DNA from: Bacteroidota bacterium
GTDB lineage: Bacteria > Bacteroidota > Bacteroidia > Bacteroidales > F082
Length of the DNA: 34,981 nt
Reading direction: 5' to 3'
NCBI GenBank assembly: GCA_014382445.1
Contig: JACNJS010000024.1
Span: 1 to 34,981, forward strand
Under the pieces are notes generated by a model. That model was given only the letters and a program-made list of their open reading frames with translations, had not been told where the DNA came from and made no database searches. Made by a program: the position numbers and the translations under genes. Each line of letters begins with the position of its first letter. Position 1 is the stretch's first letter. This document shows positions 30,301 through 34,981 of the stretch, piece by piece.

Positions 30301-32985
30301 ATGTCTAAAAAGAAAATTATCCAAACTGTAACTATTGCAGCCTTATTAATTGCTGTTGGAGCCTGGTTTTTATATGAAAACATGGGCAAGTTTGATGGTG
30401 ATCCGTTGAATATGATTCCACATGATGCTGCTCTAATTATAGAAATTGACAACCCCGCTAATGTATTTAACAAACTTAGTGAAGGCAATTCATTATGGCA
30501 AAAACTACTTGAGGTTCGTGGCATTGAAAAAATTAATGCTAAGATAAATTCCTTAGATACTTTGCTAAGCGAAGAAAGTAAATACTTACAGTTGTTAAAA
30601 GATAGTCCTTTGACAATTGCTTTTTTCGCCGATTCTATAAATACAGTTGAAATATTAATCTTATCAAAAATAGAAAGTAATCTAGACATTGCCAGCGTAA
30701 AACGGATGCTAAGTTCTGAACTGGGCAGAGAATATGGATTACTTGATATAGCCGGGATTCATAATGGGTTTAAGATGGTTAGTGCCAATGGTGGCAATGC
30801 AAACTATTTTGCTTTTATTAATGGAGTTTTCGTTTATTCAACTTCATCCGATTTGCTTGTAAGGCTAATGGAAACATACAATGGGAAACTTCCAGCATTG
30901 ACGAGTGATTCATCCTTTGCTAAGCTAAAGCAAACAAGTGGGGCAAAAGTACAGGCACGTGTTTTTATTCAATATGCCCAAATATCAGAATTGATTGAAC
31001 CTTTGCTAAACATTAATAAAAAGGATGCTTTACTTTGGATAAGTAATTTTGCTAACTGGTCAGAAGTAGATATTCTGTTAAAAAATGATGAGCTGATTTT
31101 TTCAGGCTTTTCAATATCAGTGGCTCAAGATAAATTTCTTAGCAGTTTAAAGGGTCAGCAACCCGTGAAGTTGAAGGCGTTTAATATTATTCCCTATAAT
31201 GCAAATACTGTATTATGGCTTGGCATAACAAATTTTAATCGTTACTTTTATAATAATAATACCAAATCGACTGCCAGGTATATTTCATCAAAATTAAATT
31301 TTGATATAAATCAGCTCATAGAAATAATAGGAAATGAATTTTTTTTTGCGTCTAGTGCTGATTCTCCAAAGTCGTTTAGCCATAATTCATGGTTTATTGT
31401 AAAAACGAACGATGACAAAAAAGCGGCTGTAATTTTAAAAAGAATTGCCCTTAATTCCGGAAACAGAAAGGTTTCGAAGCATAAACACTACGAAATAAAC
31501 AAAATAATTAATGAAAGTTTCATACCTGATATTTTTGGTAACACCTTCTCAGTTATCAAAAACAACTTTTATACGTTCATGGGTGATTACGTTGTGTTTG
31601 CAAATTCGGAAAACTCATTGATAAATTTGATCAATTACTTCGAAACAGGCAAAACACTAGACCTTAACGATAACTTCAAGACATTCTCTGATAATATTTC
31701 GTCACAATCAAATTTGTTGTTATATATCAAGCCAGGTGGGTTAATGGGCAGATTTAACGAATATTTGGCTGATGATTTTGTAAAAGAATTATCAATTAAT
31801 GAAAAAGTTGTTAATTCTTTTCAGGGAGTAGCAATGCAGGTTAGCTTAGGCACACAACTGTCGTTCACTAACTTTTATGCTAAATACAGCGATGCCCAAC
31901 ATGAGGAAAATTTGGCTTTATGGAAGGTGCAGCTCGATGATGAAATTGTATGGGGGCCTTATCTCGTTTCAGATCACCAATCTAATAAACAAAATATTAT
32001 TGTTTTTGATAAGCGAAGTAATATGTACCTTATAAATTATGACGGCAGCATATTATGGAAAAAGAAACTCGACGATCTGCCAATCAGTAATATTTTTCAG
32101 GTTGATTATTACAGGAATGATAAAATTCAGTATATGTTTAATACGGGCGGCTATATTTATTTAATTGATATAGTTGGCAATAATGTTACCGGTTATCCAA
32201 AAAAATTGCATTCGAAAGCAACAAATGGCATAGTTGTTTTTGACTATTTGAATAATAAAGATTACAGATTATTGCTTGCCCAGTCGGATAAGCGGATATA
32301 TAATTATTCAATTAGAGGCAAAGATATTAAAGGTTGGAGCCAGCCACGTACTCAAAATATCGTTGTGGAACCGGTAACCCGACTGCTTGCTAACAATAAA
32401 GATTATATAATAATATCTGATATTGAAAATGAAATTAAGATTGTTGACAGAAAGGGTAACCGACGTATTAAACTTTCCGGCAATCTTAAAAAAGGTAAAA
32501 ACTCCGATTACTATGTAAACCGTACAAATAGTAAAGGAATAATAATAACTACCGATGAAAGAGGACGCCTGGTTTATATTTCGTCATCAGGGAAACTAAA
32601 CTATACCGATTTTGGAGATTTTAGTGCCGACCACTTTTTTATTTACGAAGACTTTAATGGCGATGGTTCCAAAGATTTTATTTTTATTGATGGTAATAAT
32701 TTAAAAGTATACGATAGGTTTAAAAAAGAACTTTTTAGATACCACTTCGGATCAAAAATAACAATCAAACCCTCGTTTTTTACGTTTGGTAAAAAGCAAC
32801 ATGTGCTGGGAGTTGTTGCTGATAAAGAGAGAACTATTTACCTGTTTGATAATAAAGGAAACATAATTATCAGTAAAGGGCTTGTTGGTGAAACACCTTT
32901 TACTGTAGGTGACCTGGGAGATGAAAATAGAATTAACCTCGTTTCGGCTGCCGGAAACGTGTTGTATAATTACAGGTTGCAATAA
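30301..32985 (+). CDS. large membrane-anchored DUF3352-like protein with a C-terminal propeller-like half
   Basis: Function unknown. The 894-aa protein has one N-terminal membrane segment (about 8-25, VTIAALLIAVGAWFLY) and is otherwise predicted outside the cytoplasm. The first half (about 30-550) resembles DUF3352 proteins (NMIPHDAALIIEIDNPANVF; FFADSINTVEIL). The second half (about 570-894) has repeated beta motifs: NIIVFDKRSNMYLINYDGSI, YIYLIDIVGN, NEIKIVDRKGNRRI, FNGDGSKDFIFIDGNNLKVY and RTIYLFDNKGNII. These are typical of a beta-propeller, with an FG-GAP-like Asp-rich loop at DFNGDGSKD. Such a fold could bind a protein or glycan partner. No enzyme residues are evident. Confidence 0.75.
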   Translation: MSKKKIIQTVTIAALLIAVGAWFLYENMGKFDGDPLNMIPHDAALIIEIDNPANVFNKLSEGNSLWQKLLEVRGIEKINAKINSLDTLLSEESKYLQLLKDSPLTIAFFADSINTVEILILSKIESNLDIASVKRMLSSELGREYGLLDIAGIHNGFKMVSANGGNANYFAFINGVFVYSTSSDLLVRLMETYNGKLPALTSDSSFAKLKQTSGAKVQARVFIQYAQISELIEPLLNINKKDALLWISNFANWSEVDILLKNDELIFSGFSISVAQDKFLSSLKGQQPVKLKAFNIIPYNANTVLWLGITNFNRYFYNNNTKSTARYISSKLNFDINQLIEIIGNEFFFASSADSPKSFSHNSWFIVKTNDDKKAAVILKRIALNSGNRKVSKHKHYEINKIINESFIPDIFGNTFSVIKNNFYTFMGDYVVFANSENSLINLINYFETGKTLDLNDNFKTFSDNISSQSNLLLYIKPGGLMGRFNEYLADDFVKELSINEKVVNSFQGVAMQVSLGTQLSFTNFYAKYSDAQHEENLALWKVQLDDEIVWGPYLVSDHQSNKQNIIVFDKRSNMYLINYDGSILWKKKLDDLPISNIFQVDYYRNDKIQYMFNTGGYIYLIDIVGNNVTGYPKKLHSKATNGIVVFDYLNNKDYRLLLAQSDKRIYNYSIRGKDIKGWSQPRTQNIVVEPVTRLLANNKDYIIISDIENEIKIVDRKGNRRIKLSGNLKKGKNSDYYVNRTNSKGIIITTDERGRLVYISSSGKLNYTDFGDFSADHFFIYEDFNGDGSKDFIFIDGNNLKVYDRFKKELFRYHFGSKITIKPSFFTFGKKQHVLGVVADKERTIYLFDNKGNIIISKGLVGETPFTVGDLGDENRINLVSAAGNVLYNYRLQ

Positions 32986-33028
32986 TGGACACACCTAAAA
33001 TGCAACATTTAGAATACTGAATTCACCA

Positions 33029-33154
33029 TTATGGAGTTGCCCACAAATACAAAGCAGCTGAATCGCCTTCCGTAACATTAATTTCCATGTTGGATGTGCC
33101 TATTTCCACACTAAAGCCCTCCACCTCATTATAATGTGCAAATAATTTTTTCAT
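33029..33154 (-). CDS. possible 41-aa small protein downstream of the DUF4252 gene
   Basis: The ATG at 33154 opens MKKLFAHYNEVEGFSVEIGT and ends LYLWATP-stop at 33029. It starts 28 nt after the DUF4252 stop on the same strand, so it could be the last cistron of the ECF operon. It has no signal peptide and no recognised family. Short length means it could be chance. Confidence 0.35.
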   Translation of the reverse strand: MKKLFAHYNEVEGFSVEIGTSNMEINVTEGDSAALYLWATP

Positions 33155-33182
33155 TTCTATTGATTTCACTAATAATAACTAA

Positions 33183-33719
33183 TTAATTGTCCAGCTTTTC
33201 AAGATTTTCCAAGCCTTTCATGTCGAGTGAATTAGAAATGTCGGATATAGTATTCATGTCGATATTTCCTGTCATGCTCATAATAAGCACCTCATTTTCG
33301 TCCTTAACTATCATAAGCAATTCAGAAATAGAGTTCTTTCCGGCTTTTTTTACCAGAAACCGGATGTCGCTATCGCTTTCCTTTACCGACATAAGTTCGG
33401 TGTAGTTTTTTAGCGACAAACTTTTATTTATCTCTTTAAAAAAGTCGAAATCAGATTTACCTTTGGACTTTTCATACACAAGCATTTTAAGGCCTTCTAA
33501 TTGTTGCATTACATTTTGAGCTTGTTTTGCATCGCTTGAGCTGTCGTTCATATCTATCGAACTGAGAAATTTGAACATATCAGGCGAAATATTTATGCAG
33601 GTAAACCCATCTTGCCCGGCATATTTTTCATATAGTTTATTGAAGTCGCTTTGTGCGAAAAGTGATACGGGAAGTACCATCATTGTAATTACGATAATTT
33701 TTCCGATTTGTTTTTTCAT
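33183..33719 (-). CDS. DUF4252 exported protein
   Basis: The 178-aa protein has a signal peptide (cleavage near LFA-Q at 22/23), so it is periplasmic or outer-membrane associated. FNKLYEKYAGQDGFTCINIS, the central helical part and the C-terminal beta segment (EVLIMSMTGNIDMNTISDISNS) match DUF4252, a family of unknown function found after ECF sigma genes in Bacteroidota. It follows the putative anti-sigma gene with a 34-nt gap in the same direction, which suggests it is a target or accessory of that sigma system. Confidence 0.85.
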   Translation of the reverse strand: MKKQIGKIIVITMMVLPVSLFAQSDFNKLYEKYAGQDGFTCINISPDMFKFLSSIDMNDSSSDAKQAQNVMQQLEGLKMLVYEKSKGKSDFDFFKEINKSLSLKNYTELMSVKESDSDIRFLVKKAGKNSISELLMIVKDENEVLIMSMTGNIDMNTISDISNSLDMKGLENLEKLDN

Positions 33720-33753
33720 GGCATTATTTTTTAAGATTATTATTTATTTTGTT

Positions 33754-34317
33754 TTATGATTTTCCATAGTTTACTTTAACCTTAGTCATTGATTTTAACA
33801 GTAAACCTGTATTATTCAGCTTGTTTAGATTTTTTACTTTTTTTGTTTTATCCAAACCCGACTCCGCTTTTTTAATATTTGTGGTTGCAGGTTTAACACC
33901 TTTATTAACATTACCCGACACTTTTTGCAATGCTTTCTTTGTCTCTGCGAATGCAGCATGTGGATCGTTAATTGTACCGTAAACTTCCTTTGTGCTTAAA
34001 ATGCCGCTAACAACCCAAATTGAAATTAAAATCAAAACAGTTGCCGCAATACCTGATAATATGCGCTGCATGTTGAACAGTTTTGTTTTCGCTGGTTTTG
34101 ATGTTGATATATTTTGCAATATTTTTTCATCGAATGATTCATTAAGAGAATCATTAACACTGTAAATATTATTCATTATCTGGAATTGCGAACGCACTGC
34201 CGCGAACTCTTCATCAGTGTTGTTTCTCAAAACATCTTTAAGAATTTTATCTTCCTCAGGTGTTGATTTTCCCTGATAAAATTTCTCGATCAAAATATTA
34301 ATATCTTGCCGTTTCAT
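33754..34317 (-). CDS. single-pass membrane protein, putative anti-sigma factor
   Basis: The 187-aa protein has a cytoplasmic N-terminus (about 1-86, MKRQDINILIEKFYQGKSTPEED, helical), one membrane segment at about 87-107 (ILSGIAATVLILISIWVVSGI), and a basic Lys-rich periplasmic tail. That topology and its place directly after an ECF sigma gene, overlapping it by 20 nt, fit an anti-sigma factor. No zinc-binding ZAS motif (HxxxCxxC) is present, so it would be a non-zinc type. The role is inferred from context and topology. Confidence 0.75.
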   Translation of the reverse strand: MKRQDINILIEKFYQGKSTPEEDKILKDVLRNNTDEEFAAVRSQFQIMNNIYSVNDSLNESFDEKILQNISTSKPAKTKLFNMQRILSGIAATVLILISIWVVSGILSTKEVYGTINDPHAAFAETKKALQKVSGNVNKGVKPATTNIKKAESGLDKTKKVKNLNKLNNTGLLLKSMTKVKVNYGKS

Positions 34318-34813
34318 GTTGCTGAAGTTTATTTATAGTTTCTTTTATTTTTTTTCTTCCACGTGATAAATTTACCCGCAAGTAATTAATGTCCCAACCC
34401 GTAATTTCAATAATTTCTTCATAATTGTAACCTTCAACATCACGCATATGAACTATTGTGCGTTGTTGTTCGGGAAGTTGTTGCATAACCTGTTTTACTT
34501 TTTTCACCAAATCTGCTTGCTCGGTTATCTTGTGTGGGTTTAAAAAGTCATGCTTTGCAATGTTATCATGTAGGCTTAAAAATCGATTTCTCTTACTTTT
34601 TAGTTTATCAATACACTGGTTTCGAGTTACCGTCATCATAAAAGCTTCAATATTTTTGAGGTTGTTTAACTTTTCGTGCATTTTCCAAATTTTAATGTAT
34701 ACTTCCTGAACAGCATCCTCTGCATCGTCGCGGTTATTTAAAATACTAAGCGACAGGCGGAACAACTTATTCTTTAGCGGAAGTAAGTTTATTTTAAACT
34801 CTTTTATTGTCAT
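34298..34813 (-). CDS. ECF-type RNA polymerase sigma factor
   Basis: This sigma-70 family protein of 171 aa, the usual ECF size, has a sigma-2 region at about 10-75 (NNRDDAEDAVQEVYIKIWK; AFMMTVTRNQCIDKLKSK). A sigma-4 region at about 112-162 follows (LPEQQRTIVHMRDVEGYNYE, then WDINYLRVNLSRGRKKIKE helix-turn-helix). It overlaps the next gene by 20 nt, so the sigma factor and its membrane partner are translationally coupled. Upstream, AAGTGT (34837-34842) and ACACTT (34849-34854) form a 6-bp inverted repeat about 25-40 nt before the start. ECF operons often autoregulate, but no known ECF promoter was identified here. Confidence 0.93.
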   Translation of the reverse strand: MTIKEFKINLLPLKNKLFRLSLSILNNRDDAEDAVQEVYIKIWKMHEKLNNLKNIEAFMMTVTRNQCIDKLKSKRNRFLSLHDNIAKHDFLNPHKITEQADLVKKVKQVMQQLPEQQRTIVHMRDVEGYNYEEIIEITGWDINYLRVNLSRGRKKIKETINKLQQHETARY

Positions 34814-34981
34814 TACAACTTTATAGACGAAATAGTAAGTGTGAAATTACACTTTAACAACAATTCCCACATTAATGAAATGCATTTCCCCATTGTTTGA
34901 ACTATTCAATTAAGGTTATTTATACTAATTTTCACATTTCTAAGTTTGTATTAACAGAAATATGTTTAAAAATTTGATAAT

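Overview
The window reads as chromosome of an AT-rich member of the Bacteroidota, most likely a Bacteroidales/Marinilabiliales-type environmental lineage. The grounds are: TAnnTTTG promoter -7 boxes, with one complete TTTG-N19-TAnnTTTG promoter; a PorX-type regulator of the type IX secretion system; DUF4249 lipoproteins beside an STN/carboxypeptidase-regulatory/plug TonB-dependent receptor; an RprX/RprY-like two-component pair; and an ECF sigma factor followed by a membrane protein and a DUF4252 protein. No rRNA, tRNA, CRISPR array, intact insertion sequence or phage gene was seen.

Layout. 1-209: end of an off-window gene, its terminator, and a large perfect inverted repeat. 210-3682 (minus): M23 lipoprotein peptidase, lgt, flavodoxin and a small exported Lys/Cys protein. 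3844-5850 (plus): sensor kinase and response regulator. 5870-13905 (minus): five-gene envelope operon of an exported protein, TonB-dependent receptor, two tandem DUF4249 lipoproteins, and a large exported MG2 protein with a TonB-plug-like segment but no barrel. 14146-15035 (minus): Crp/Fnr regulator fused in frame to a decayed serine-hydrolase lipoprotein. 15560-15962 (plus): HicB-HicA toxin-antitoxin pair, with HicA only 59 aa. 16029-21248: M24 and M17 peptidases, waaA (Kdo transferase) and an outer-membrane barrel protein. 21421-25543 (plus): surface-sugar genes wbpE-like, wbpD-like, galE and rfbB. 25629-28868 (minus): alanine-dehydrogenase-like gene, tsaE and porX. 28988-32985 (plus): HD phosphohydrolase and a large DUF3352-like anchored protein. 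33029-34813 (minus): ECF sigma, its membrane partner, a DUF4252 protein and a possible 41-aa ORF.

Much of the window serves the cell envelope. Lgt lipidates lipoproteins such as the DUF4249 pair and the M23 peptidase; waaA, wbpE/wbpD, galE and rfbB build surface glycans; PorX ties into type IX secretion; three regulators (RprXY-like, Crp-like, ECF) sit among them.

The most unusual points are the five-gene TonB/DUF4249/MG2-plug operon, the hydrolase-Crp fusion with an FNR-box-like palindrome touching the Crp start, mutually exclusive hairpins upstream of galE, several interspersed palindromic elements (one inside the N-terminal coding region of the M23 gene), and loss of the catalytic His in the alanine-dehydrogenase-like protein.
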